Positions 1 through 10,319 are shown, numbered from the stretch's first letter. The stretch is DNA of 12,575 nucleotides from CAZTLI01 sp964614375 (GCA_964614375.1 CAZTLI010000119.1:1-12575), one strand, 5' to 3'. Notes: generated by a model not told the origin, from the sequence alone. A program made the numbers and translations.

Positions 1-1270
1 CTTCGCCCAGTCCGAGTGTGCCCAATACGGTGGAAGTCCGCAGCGGCTCACTATACACATTGACATTCCCGACCACGATTTGCGCCAGTGCCCCCACACC
101 CAGTGCAGCAGGTGGTTCTTCGGTCACTTCTGGCTCGATTCCAGTGGAGACAACCGTCACGGGCAGCAGCGTGCTGTCTTCGGGCAGTTCATCGGTCACC
201 CAATCAATCGCCTGCGTATCGCCGACAGCGTTGGTGATGTCGATAATCGTGCCAGCGACATGCGCGACATAACTGTTTTCGCCCACGACGACCAGCGCCG
301 CTGTCCGGTCTGGACTCCACTGCACACGGTCTGGCGCGGCGTCGCCAATGAAATCGGTCAATACCGTGCCATTGCTATCGACCAACTGCACCGGACTGGC
401 AGCATCAACAGGCGAAGCCAGCATGACGATGAGACCGGTGTCGCTTTGATGCACGGCATAACCGACCCACGCCATCTCGATAACCGATGCGGGTGTGATG
501 AACGTTGAACTGCCATCGGGCGCTATCGACCCAAAGACGGCGATGTCATCTGAACCGTAGCCGCTGACGATGATATTCTCGCCACTGGCTGACCATGAGG
601 CATAGTCGTAAAATTGCACGTTGGGGCCGATGCGGGATTGATTGGTTTGCGGGTCACGGGCAGCCGCGACGACGGTAAATCCGCGCCGTTCTTCTTCGGG
701 CAGATACAACTGCACGAGGATGTTGAAATTATCCGGCGACCATGCCATAGATAGGCTTTGCCACTCTTCGACATTGCCACCCTGCACCAGATTGCACCCC
801 GGCGGGCAGTCGCGCAGCAGATGATAGGACGGGTCAGTCGGCAGTTCGCGGGCAGGCTGCCAGAACCACACCCCATCATTGGCAGCAGGCGCATCACTGT
901 CGATGCGGAAGGCCAGCATCTGTCCATCGCCCGACCACTGTACTTCGACCACCCGCAGCGGATTGTCTTCGAGCGTCGGTGTGCTGAATCCGTCGAAATA
1001 GGGCGAGAAGGAATAGACACCTTCGCCGCTGTTGAATGTGTTGAAGCGCAGCATCCCCAACCCATCGACTCGCGCCCGAACGTTGGCATTCAGCGGGTTG
1101 AAATCGACGATTTGGGTTTCACCCGGCAGCGGCAGTGCAGCCACCTGTACGCCTTCTTCGCCCACACGCAGCGCAATCGCCCGTGCCGGTGCAGCTTCAT
1201 CCTGCGCCCGCGTTAGTCCGGCAGCGAATAGGCATAGGCACAACATCAGTATCCGTGTGATTTGTTTCAT
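1..1270 (-). CDS. Exported beta-propeller protein with C-terminal SH3-like module (partial)
   Basis: This gene reads on the minus strand from ATG at 1268-1270 without a stop to base 2, giving 423 codons; its C-terminus lies beyond the left edge. Residues 1-22 form a Sec signal peptide (charged start, hydrophobic core, cleavage probably after LTRA), with no lipobox in a usual place, so the protein is probably secreted or outside the membrane. Residues about 100-360 contain repeated W-S-x-D/G strand motifs (QWSGDG at 111, AWSPD at 176, SWSASG at 225, QWSPD at 317), as in TolB/PD40-type beta-propellers. A short Pro/Glu-rich linker follows (about 378-390), and residues 393-423 (VVGNVNVYSEPL, then RTSTVLGTL) open a bacterial SH3 module of the kind that binds peptidoglycan or cell-surface ligands. 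GGGGAG seven bases upstream supports the start. No enzyme motif is visible. It may be a binding or scaffold protein; the exact role is unknown. Confidence 0.85.
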   Translation of the reverse strand, partial: MKQITRILMLCLCLFAAGLTRAQDEAAPARAIALRVGEEGVQVAALPLPGETQIVDFNPLNANVRARVDGLGMLRFNTFNSGEGVYSFSPYFDGFSTPTLEDNPLRVVEVQWSGDGQMLAFRIDSDAPAANDGVWFWQPARELPTDPSYHLLRDCPPGCNLVQGGNVEEWQSLSMAWSPDNFNILVQLYLPEEERRGFTVVAAARDPQTNQSRIGPNVQFYDYASWSASGENIIVSGYGSDDIAVFGSIAPDGSSTFITPASVIEMAWVGYAVHQSDTGLIVMLASPVDAASPVQLVDSNGTVLTDFIGDAAPDRVQWSPDRTAALVVVGENSYVAHVAGTIIDITNAVGDTQAIDWVTDELPEDSTLLPVTVVSTGIEPEVTEEPPAALGVGALAQIVVGNVNVYSEPLRTSTVLGTLGLGE

Positions 1271-1277
1271 GAATAAG

Positions 1278-1283
1278 CTCCCC
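1278..1283 (-). promoter_or_regulatory. Shine-Dalgarno site of the beta-propeller gene
   Basis: The minus strand reads GGGGAG here, seven bases before the ATG at 1270. It fixes the start immediately ahead of a good signal peptide. Confidence 0.6.
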
Positions 1284-1308
1284 GAAAGGTAATGACCAGT
1301 ACGCCCTC

Positions 1309-1314
1309 ATTATA
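1309..1314 (-). promoter_or_regulatory. Putative -10 box of the beta-propeller gene
   Basis: The minus strand reads a perfect TATAAT, 38 bases before the ATG at 1270, which would give a leader of about 30 bases. No good -35 hexamer lies at 16-18 bases; GTCCAC at 1332-1337 is a poor match. It is flanked by complementary GCCC and GGGC (1303-1306 and 1315-1318), so the region could also fold into a small hairpin. The assignment rests on the -10 box and its position only. Confidence 0.45.
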
Positions 1315-1460
1315 CGGGCGGCGGGGAGAAAGTGGACGGCGGATAAACTACGCGGAACGGGCGGCTCGATGACGCTCACACACCTGCTACCGACGCAAAC
1401 CCTGCGCTTGGGGTACGGAAGGGGATAAATATTCAAGAAATTGCGTGTACAGCATGAATT

Positions 1461-1505
1461 TGTAGGGGCGACCCGGCGTGGTGATCCGATCCATCACACC
1501 CGGCA
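1461..1505. repeat. Possible interspersed GTAGGGGCGACC-type repeat with imperfect hairpin
   Basis: The plus strand begins TGTAGGGGCGACCCGG and continues into an imperfect inverted repeat, GGTGAT (1480-1485) against ATCACACC (1493-1500), between CCGG ends. It overlaps the stop codon of the TIR-FGE gene. From general knowledge, short GC-rich elements starting with GTAGGGGCGACC are common in intergenic DNA of several filamentous bacteria, including Chloroflexota; I cannot verify copy number here. A diverged 13-base match lies at 3235-3247, beyond the other end of the same gene. There is no T-run, so it does not look like a canonical terminator. Confidence 0.3.
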
Positions 1506-3017
1506 AATCCTAAAGCCGAATGTGGAATTGCGATAGTAGGGATAGCCCCAGAAGCGGAAGTCGCAGCGATAGAAACGGGCATCAAGGTCGTCCCATGAAC
1601 CACCACGCAGCACGCGCACATGCGCCCCATCCAGCAGATTCGCGCCACTTTTATAATCGGTCAGACACCATTCATAGACATTACCCGCCATATCCACCGC
1701 GCCGAAGGGACTTTTGCCGCTGCTGGCATAATGCTGGATCGGCGTGGTCACTTCGCTGACGCAGGGCCTGACGGAATTGTTGCAGCGGGCGCAATCCCAC
1801 ACATCGCCCCAGGGATAGGCACGTCCATCATCGCCTTGCGCGGCAAACTGCCATTGGGCATCGGTGGGCAGGGTGATGGTCTCGCCGGTGACATCGCTCA
1901 ACCACAGGCAAAAGGCCACGGCCTCATACCACGACACACCCACCACAGGTTGTTCAGCCGCCATCCACCCGTCATCACGCCAGCAGCGCGGTTCTGTCCA
2001 CGCCCTGCCGGATGGTTTCCAATCGCCATCATAGCGCCAGCCATCGCTGCGGGCTTTCCATCCGGCCTGCGTCCACCACTTTTGTTGACGATAACCCCCT
2101 GCTGCGATGAACAGGTCAAATTGGGCATTGGTAATCGGGTATTTGGCGATACTGTAGCCTTCGCCGACGAGCGCAATCCAATCGAAGGGCGCGGGCAAAA
2201 CACTGCTGCTGCGCGGACGATCCAATTGGGCGCGCACCTTGCGCGCGATATACTGCGGGTCATAGTGTGGGAAGGTTTGCCAGAATTTTTGCAGGCGCGC
2301 CCACACCTGATGCGCGTCGTCATGGTGCTGCATGGCGACGATTTGCGCGTATTGTTTATCGCGCTCGGCAGTGTATTGGGTCTGTTCGCGCTTATTCTTT
2401 TCCAGTTCAATCACCGCCTGCACCCGTTTCTCGGAGTCATCGGGGTCGAATGGGGTCGGGTCTGCGCCCGATGCGCGGATGCGTCCGAGAATATTGAGCG
2501 CCTCCGACCAATTTTGCGCCCGAAACGCCCGGTTGAAATCGGCAATGGCGCTGTCCACATCAAATGAGTCCGTTAACGCAGCAGCTTCGATGGTCTGCTG
2601 TTCTGACGTGATGGTTGATTTATCCCTGCCGACAGGGTGCTGCGTCACACATTGACTCAGGCGCTTGAGAAACTCGTCATCCGGCAGCGACCCATCGCGC
2701 ACATCGGCATACTGCGTCAGCACAAACACTTTCCAATTGTCGCCTGTGAGCAAAAGGGGAAATACGGGCTTTTTCTCTTGCAGGGCGATGAACAATTCCC
2801 GCTGCACCCAATCCGACGCGCGCGATTCGGGCGTCATCACCACGATGAACGCGCCACAGCCATCCAGCCCATCGACTATCGCATCCCACCAGCCAACGCC
2901 ATATTCAATGCCGATGCGGTCTATCCAGATATTGAAGCCCTGCGCCTGCAAATAATCCGCGAGTTTATAGGTATAGGCGCTGTTGTGTTTGCTATAACTG
3001 ATGAAAATGTGGCTCAT
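1494..3017 (-). CDS. TIR domain / helical linker / FGE-sulfatase-like (C-type lectin fold) protein
   Basis: The protein has 507 residues from the chosen ATG at 3017 and no signal peptide or membrane helix, so it is cytosolic. Residues 1-127 form a TIR domain: HIFISYS first strand, a WID segment at 31-33, and SDWVQRE at 68-74, where E74 fits the catalytic glutamate of NAD-cleaving TIR domains. Residues about 150-265 are mostly helical with a charged coiled-coil-like part (197-230), perhaps a TPR-like or oligomerising linker. Residues about 275-507 form an FGE-sulfatase/C-type-lectin-like domain: PITNAQF, PVVGVSWYEA, LPTDAQWQFAA, YPWGD, MAGNVYEW, RGGSW and a terminal GFR. The FGE copper-site cysteines expected shortly after RGGSW are not found there (D477 and F482 stand in their places; C485 is out of register), so formylglycine formation is unlikely and ligand binding is more plausible. 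An upstream ATG at 3269 would add 84 residues without a recognisable domain. I chose 3017 because the TIR fold starts there and a promoter-like sequence lies just upstream. No strong Shine-Dalgarno precedes it. The likely role is an NADase-type effector in a conflict or signalling system, by inference. Confidence 0.88.
   Translation of the reverse strand: MSHIFISYSKHNSAYTYKLADYLQAQGFNIWIDRIGIEYGVGWWDAIVDGLDGCGAFIVVMTPESRASDWVQRELFIALQEKKPVFPLLLTGDNWKVFVLTQYADVRDGSLPDDEFLKRLSQCVTQHPVGRDKSTITSEQQTIEAAALTDSFDVDSAIADFNRAFRAQNWSEALNILGRIRASGADPTPFDPDDSEKRVQAVIELEKNKREQTQYTAERDKQYAQIVAMQHHDDAHQVWARLQKFWQTFPHYDPQYIARKVRAQLDRPRSSSVLPAPFDWIALVGEGYSIAKYPITNAQFDLFIAAGGYRQQKWWTQAGWKARSDGWRYDGDWKPSGRAWTEPRCWRDDGWMAAEQPVVGVSWYEAVAFCLWLSDVTGETITLPTDAQWQFAAQGDDGRAYPWGDVWDCARCNNSVRPCVSEVTTPIQHYASSGKSPFGAVDMAGNVYEWCLTDYKSGANLLDGAHVRVLRGGSWDDLDARFYRCDFRFWGYPYYRNSTFGFRICRV
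1509..1607 (-). other. C-terminal segment resembling a DGR variable region
   Basis: It encodes residues 471-503 of the TIR-FGE protein, from RGGSW to GFR. This is the part of FGE-like domains where diversity-generating retroelements place their variable region. From residue 476 to 501, 24 of 26 codons end in C or T (exceptions W490 TGG and T499 ACA), and the segment is rich in Asp, Phe and Tyr. That fits codons derived from AAY by adenine mutagenesis. The same layout occurs in FGE-like domains that are not diversified, and no reverse transcriptase or template repeat is in the window. Confidence 0.3.
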
Positions 3018-3051
3018 GAGACGATTTCGGCTGCGTTGAATGATCTCAATA

Positions 3052-3080
3052 ATTATGGCGTTGATTGGGGTTGGTAGCAA
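3052..3080 (-). promoter_or_regulatory. Putative promoter of the TIR-FGE gene
   Basis: The minus strand reads TTGCTA (3080-3075), a 17-base spacer, then CATAAT (3057-3052), matching 4 of 6 and 5 of 6 consensus bases. Transcription would start near 3045, leaving a leader of about 28 bases before the ATG at 3017. If real, it rules out the longer reading from 3269. Confidence 0.45.
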
Positions 3081-3249
3081 GCAGTCACCCGGAGAAAAAG
3101 TCGCCGCTGACCATTGGCCTAAAAGACTATTGAATCGCACAGGACGCATGAATGCGGGCGCACAGGGTAAATTCAACGCAAATAGCAGTTCATGCCGCAG
3201 CGATTGCCCAATATACACAGGCAAACCCGCTCTCTGTAGGGGGGACGGA

Positions 3250-3282
3250 ACCTGCGCGTGATTATACACAGGTCGAGCAGGT
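3250..3282 (-). promoter_or_regulatory. Inverted repeat around a perfect TATAAT
   Basis: ACCTGC (3250-3255) and GCAGGT (3277-3282) form a 6-base inverted repeat with a 21-base spacer. Its centre coincides with the minus-strand TATAAT at 3261-3266. It could be an operator over a distal promoter of the TIR-FGE gene (leader of about 240 bases). No clear -35 box accompanies it, and a 6-base match can occur by chance. Confidence 0.2.
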
Positions 3283-3369
3283 AGATTTGTTCCCTATTTC
3301 GCTGTATTAGAGGCTGGTTTATGACATCTGAAATTTTTCGGAATTTCGGGTGCGAAGCAGGTAAGCGTG

Positions 3370-3378
3370 TGTTAGAAT
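3370..3378 (+). promoter_or_regulatory. Putative extended -10 promoter of the kinase gene
   Basis: The plus strand reads TGT followed by TAGAAT (3373-3378), an extended -10 with 5 of 6 matches to the hexamer, 45 bases before the kinase ATG. No clear -35 hexamer is present, as is common for extended -10 promoters. Confidence 0.4.
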
Positions 3379-3423
3379 ATGCCATTGGCAACCTATCATC
3401 TTCACCGCTAACGGGGCAGCATT

Positions 3424-7071
<3,648 letters not shown>

Positions 7072-7113
7072 TCGTAGCCGTTCAAAACACACGCCGATAA
7101 AAGCCGATTTGCC

Positions 7114-7158
7114 CGGTAATCGTGACGATACCCCTTACCGCGAGAATTTTGAGTTTTT
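7114..7158 (+). terminator. Weak terminator-like hairpin after the kinase gene
   Basis: CGGTAATCG (7114-7122) can pair with CGAT (7126-7129) and TACCG (7136-7140) around an asymmetric internal bulge. TTTT and TTTTT runs follow, beginning 7 and 13 bases after the stem. The fold is imperfect and the T-runs are far from the stem, so termination may be partial or absent. Confidence 0.25.
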
Positions 7159-7185
7159 GCACGATGAACATGAATGCGGTACACT
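7157..7185 (+). promoter_or_regulatory. Candidate upstream promoter of the ABC importer operon
   Basis: TTGCAC (7157-7162), a 17-base spacer and TACACT (7180-7185) form a moderate sigma-70-like match. Transcription from here would give a leader of about 165 bases before the permease gene, long enough for regulation. Confidence 0.3.
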
Positions 7186-7238
7186 CTAATGCTCTCTAGT
7201 TGTTGGATTCAACAGGAGGGCAGCTTATAGATTGAATC

Positions 7239-7321
7239 AACGTTAAGTAGATTAAAGTTTGTTGAAATGTTTACCAAAACGTTACTGGTTGCTTTCCTGC
7301 TTTGCCATGATACGTTACAAT
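7239..7321 (+). promoter_or_regulatory. Candidate proximal promoter and repeated ACGTTA operator-like sites
   Basis: TACAAT at 7316-7321 is a 5 of 6 match to a -10 box, 34 bases before the permease ATG, but its -35 (TTTCCT, 7293-7298) is poor. ACGTTA occurs three times, at 7240-7245, 7279-7284 and 7312-7317; the first two sit in the palindrome AACGTT, and the third overlaps the -10 box. AACGTT-centred palindromes resemble operators of LacI-family sugar repressors, so repression of the importer here is plausible but unproven. Confidence 0.28.
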
Positions 7322-7355
7322 GCCCGCCGTTGAGTGAGGTGTAAAGTAAGGTCAC

Positions 7356-9257
7356 ATGGCGACAATTACCCAACAACCCCCACCCGCTCGTTTTTTTGAT
7401 ACCAAGCGCGGACGCCGTATCCTTGAAAATCTCACGGCGTATCTTTTTTTGCTGCCTGCCGGGATTGTGTTGTTTTTGTTCCATATCTTCCCGGTAGGGT
7501 TTGCCGTCTATGTGAGTCTGTTCCGCTGGCGGCGCTTCCCGGAAGAATATCGCGGCCTCGATAACTATCAACGGGCGCTGGGCGACTTTGCCTATGTCGT
7601 GTTCACATGGATTGCGCTCGGCATGGTGATTTATGCCATAGTGTCCCTGTATCGACTCTGGCGCAATGCGGCGAAAAATGACGAAATCGAGACGCGCCTG
7701 TTCATCATCCCCGGCCTGGTCAATGCCGCCGCCGTCATCCTGTTTATTCGTTACTTTTTCATGCTGCTGCCAGTGGTGCTGGATGTCCCGGTGCGGATAC
7801 GCGGGCAGGAATTGAGCCGTGAATTGTTCGTGGGCGAATTTTTCGCCAGCTTCCGTTTTGAAGGGGTGTATCAAGCCGGGAATGTGATGCTGGGTGCGGC
7901 GCTGCTGGCGGGCGTGGTCAGTTGGGCGTTCTGGCGCGGTTTACGCCGCGATACCGACCTGACCGGACGCCGACTGGAACGCGGCAAACGCGGTACAGGC
8001 CGCTTAATTTCGTTCGATATGTCCGTGCTGCTGCGGGCGACGATGGCCTTTACCTTCATCGCGGGTGCATTTTTCATCTTTGAACTGACATTTAACGAAA
8101 TCAATGAAGCCGTAGACCGCGCCCAGGCCGCCGTCGTCACCGCCCAGGAACAGGTCACGACGCTCGAAGGCGTACTCGCCGAAATCCCCGAAACCGATAC
8201 CGCCGCCCGCGACCGCCGCACACGCGACTTCGAACGCGCGCAGGCCACCCTCACCGATGCTGAAGCGTATGCGGCACGCTTGCCCTTCTGGGCGCAAATT
8301 CAGTTGACGACGCTGGGCGTGGCCTTGATTGTGGCGGGCTTTTTGGTCTGGCGGCAGGGCACAGCACAGCAAAACACTGTCCGCTTCTTCATGCAGTCCT
8401 GCGCCGCCATTGGCTTGCTGTTGGGGGGCTATTTGCTGATTGCCGAACTGCCACAGATGATTGCCAATGCCGATGATGAATTGTGGAACGGATTCCGCAA
8501 CACGGTCTTTTTCTCGTTCACGGCGGTGCCCGTGCAATTGATTGTCGGCATGGTTCTGGCCTATATGCTGTTCCAGAATATCAAAGGCCGCAGCATCTTC
8601 CGCCTGATTTATTTCATGCCCTATATCATGCCCTTCGTGGCGACATCTGCCGTATTCCGCATTTTGTTCTCGCACAACGATACCTCGCCTGTGAATCAAT
8701 TCATTGGCACATTGGGTATCGAGGCACAGCGATGGCTGCTTGAACCGCGCGGCATCGCCCAACTGTTGTTCCCGGAAGCCGTCGGCAATGTGGCGCAATC
8801 GAGCGCGGTACTGGGCGGTTGGTTAGCGGGGCCGAGTCTGGCGCTGCTATCTATCATTTTCTATTCGATGTGGACGTATATTGGTTATTCGGCGGTGATT
8901 TTCCTGGCTGGTCTGGGCAATATTCCCGGCGAACTATATGAAGTGGCGCGCATCGACGGCGCGAATCGCTGGCATGAATTCCGCCATATCACCTTCCCGC
9001 TGCTGTCACCGACGACCTTCTTTCTGTCGATTATCGCCGTGATTGGCACGTTCAAGGCTTTCGCGCAAATTTATATTATGCGTTCGCCAGCGGCTTCTAA
9101 TGCCGTCGAAACGGCGAGCATTTACATCTTCGACACGCTGCGAACCGAAACGCAGTACGGGTATGGGTCGGCGATGTCGTTTGTGTTATTCGCGGTGATT
9201 CTGGCGCTGACGCTCTTCCAAAATCGTTATATGGGACGGAGAGTTTTCTATGGCTGA
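7356..9257 (+). CDS. MalF-like ABC sugar permease with a large membrane insertion
   Basis: This 633-residue inner-membrane permease is about twice the usual length for this family (about 300; E. coli MalF, itself large, has about 514). The conserved part has a first helix (about 28-55) followed by RGLDNYQRAL (66-75), then helices about 379-405, 413-437, 490-520, 553-575 and 605-622. The EAA loop that contacts the ATPase is at about 523-552 (ELYEVARIDGANRW, then the FPLLSPT end). Residues about 77-374 are inserted between canonical helices 1 and 2. They hold six predicted helices (82-100, 114-139, 172-193, 226-247, 313-332, 345-366) and a charged helical hairpin (248-306). Loops at 100-113, 194-225 and 333-344 are rich in Arg/Lys and so probably cytosolic, which puts the hairpin outside the membrane. 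AAGG sits four bases before the ATG. The gene overlaps the next permease by 8 bases. Substrate unknown, probably a sugar. Confidence 0.9.
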   Translation: MATITQQPPPARFFDTKRGRRILENLTAYLFLLPAGIVLFLFHIFPVGFAVYVSLFRWRRFPEEYRGLDNYQRALGDFAYVVFTWIALGMVIYAIVSLYRLWRNAAKNDEIETRLFIIPGLVNAAAVILFIRYFFMLLPVVLDVPVRIRGQELSRELFVGEFFASFRFEGVYQAGNVMLGAALLAGVVSWAFWRGLRRDTDLTGRRLERGKRGTGRLISFDMSVLLRATMAFTFIAGAFFIFELTFNEINEAVDRAQAAVVTAQEQVTTLEGVLAEIPETDTAARDRRTRDFERAQATLTDAEAYAARLPFWAQIQLTTLGVALIVAGFLVWRQGTAQQNTVRFFMQSCAAIGLLLGGYLLIAELPQMIANADDELWNGFRNTVFFSFTAVPVQLIVGMVLAYMLFQNIKGRSIFRLIYFMPYIMPFVATSAVFRILFSHNDTSPVNQFIGTLGIEAQRWLLEPRGIAQLLFPEAVGNVAQSSAVLGGWLAGPSLALLSIIFYSMWTYIGYSAVIFLAGLGNIPGELYEVARIDGANRWHEFRHITFPLLSPTTFFLSIIAVIGTFKAFAQIYIMRSPAASNAVETASIYIFDTLRTETQYGYGSAMSFVLFAVILALTLFQNRYMGRRVFYG

Positions 9258-10209
9258 GACCGCACACCATCTCGACCTGGCACAAACCGCCCCGGCGGCA
9301 AAGGCTGTCGAACGCCCGCGTACACCCTTCCCCTGGGGCAAGATGCTGGTCTATTTTATCTTGCTGGTGGGTGCGGCTGTGGCGATTTTGCCCTTTTTAT
9401 GGATGGTCAGTACGTCGGCGATGGACATCGGGCAGATTGTGGCGGGGAACTTGATTCCGCGCCCGTTAACGGAAGGGCGTTTCGACGCATTATTTGAACA
9501 GGTCGTCGCCAATTATAGCAATGCGTGGAGCATCGCCAATTTCGCGCAGTATATGTGGAACAGCACCCGCATCACCATCATCAGCATTGCCGGGACGCTG
9601 GCGTTTTGTATCCCGGCGGCCTATGCCTTCGCGCGGATGGAATTTTATGGCAAGAATTTCCTGTTCGCGTTGATGCTGGCGACGATGATGATTCCTGAAA
9701 TTGTCAATATTGCGCCCAATTTGCTGACCGTCGTCTGGATCGGGCGATTGGGCGAGAGCATCTGTGGCACGGGATGTGCCTGGATGGACAATTGGCCTGC
9801 GCTGACTGTGCCGTTCTGGGCTTCGGCTTTCACCATCTTCTTGCTGCGGCAGTTCTTCGCGCAAATCCCCGAAGATTTATGGGACGCGGCGCGGATTGAC
9901 GGCGCGGGGCACATGCGCTTTTTGTTCAGCGTCGTCATGCCCCTTTCAAAAGCGCCGATCACCACCGTTGTCGTGTTCTCGTTTATCGGGTCGTGGAATG
10001 CCCTCATCTGGCCTTTGATGGTCGTGCAGAGCGATGACTGGCGTCCTGTCGCGGCGGGTTTGACCAAATTCATCACGCAGGACGAACCCGGTCAATTTCA
10101 TTTGCAAATGGCGGCGTCCGTCATGATGATTCTGCCGATTTTGATACTCTATTTTGTCGCCCAACGCCAATTTACCGAAGGCTTCACCTTCTCTGGCTCG
10201 AAGGGCTAA
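9250..10209 (+). CDS. MalG-like ABC sugar permease
   Basis: This 319-residue inner-membrane permease of the MalG/CUT1 type pairs with the MalF-like protein to form the translocation pore. Six predicted helices lie at about 31-53, 107-128, 137-160, 186-205, 238-258 and 287-305. The EAA motif at about 207-235 (EDLWDAARIDGAGH, then VVMPLSKAPI) is intact and would dock onto the ATPase. Residues 60-100 form an extended extracellular loop before helix 2. The start overlaps the end of the upstream gene by 8 bases, with GGAGAG six bases before the ATG inside that gene, so translation is probably coupled. The N-terminal 25 residues are Ala/Pro-rich and uncharacteristic. Substrate cannot be named. Confidence 0.93.
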   Translation: MAETAHHLDLAQTAPAAKAVERPRTPFPWGKMLVYFILLVGAAVAILPFLWMVSTSAMDIGQIVAGNLIPRPLTEGRFDALFEQVVANYSNAWSIANFAQYMWNSTRITIISIAGTLAFCIPAAYAFARMEFYGKNFLFALMLATMMIPEIVNIAPNLLTVVWIGRLGESICGTGCAWMDNWPALTVPFWASAFTIFLLRQFFAQIPEDLWDAARIDGAGHMRFLFSVVMPLSKAPITTVVVFSFIGSWNALIWPLMVVQSDDWRPVAAGLTKFITQDEPGQFHLQMAASVMMILPILILYFVAQRQFTEGFTFSGSKG

Positions 10210-10225
10210 TGGATTTTGTCCCCAG

Positions 10226-10250
10226 CACCGCATTCCCCTGCGGTGTTTAA
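10226..10250 (+). terminator. Hairpin between the permease and binding-protein genes
   Basis: CACCGCA (10226-10232) pairs perfectly with TGCGGTG (10239-10245) around a 6-base loop, followed by TTTAA. The U-tract is short, so it may be a partial terminator or an mRNA-stabilising stem that sets different levels of permease and binding-protein mRNA. No convincing separate promoter for the binding-protein gene follows it. Confidence 0.45.
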
Positions 10251-10311
10251 TTACAGTAATCGGCACGGTATGGGGAACACTGCCGTTTGCCGACCAGACG
10301 ATGTTTGGATT

Positions 10312-10319
10312 AAAGGAGA
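10312..10319 (+). promoter_or_regulatory. Shine-Dalgarno site deciding the binding-protein start
   Basis: AAAGGAGA lies ten bases before the ATG at 10330, the strongest ribosome site in the window. It selects this start over an in-frame ATG at 10216 and fits high production of a binding protein. Confidence 0.75.

Larger units (their letters stand above)
3018..3423. other. Divergent intergenic region between TIR-FGE and kinase genes
   Basis: These 406 bases separate two genes transcribed away from each other. I see no convincing small gene or RNA gene. The region holds promoter-like sequences for both directions, a 10-base direct repeat TATACACAGG (3212-3221 and 3263-3272), and an inverted repeat ACCTGC/GCAGGT (3250-3255 and 3277-3282) centred on a minus-strand TATAAT. 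Short reading frames across it have no recognisable domain. Confidence 0.6.

Noticed and set aside
523..1089. Minus-strand open frame of 188 codons in another frame of the beta-propeller gene
   Set aside because: The frame starting at 1270 has a signal peptide, propeller motifs and a ribosome site; this one is Arg/Ser/Cys-rich without a domain.
1620..2567. Long plus-strand open frame (315 codons) opposite the TIR-FGE gene
   Set aside because: It is antisense to a gene with clear TIR and FGE motifs, its product has no domain, and its Pro/Arg/His-rich composition is typical of a shadow frame.
3018..3269. In-frame N-terminal extension of the TIR-FGE protein from ATG at 3269
   Set aside because: The 84 extra residues have no recognisable domain, the TIR fold begins at the ATG at 3017, and a plausible promoter (3052-3080) lies inside the extension.
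7201..7214. TGTTG-N4-CAACA as a terminator or riboswitch element
   Set aside because: The stem is only five base pairs with no T-run and no known riboswitch core around it.
7209..7874. Minus-strand open frame across the permease start and intergenic region
   Set aside because: It is antisense to the permease, its composition (Gln/His-rich) is uninformative, and it contains the promoter-like sequences.
8004..8798. Antisense open frame of 264 codons inside the MalF-like gene
   Set aside because: The sense frame has membrane helices and an EAA loop; the antisense product is His/Gln/Arg-rich and resembles nothing.
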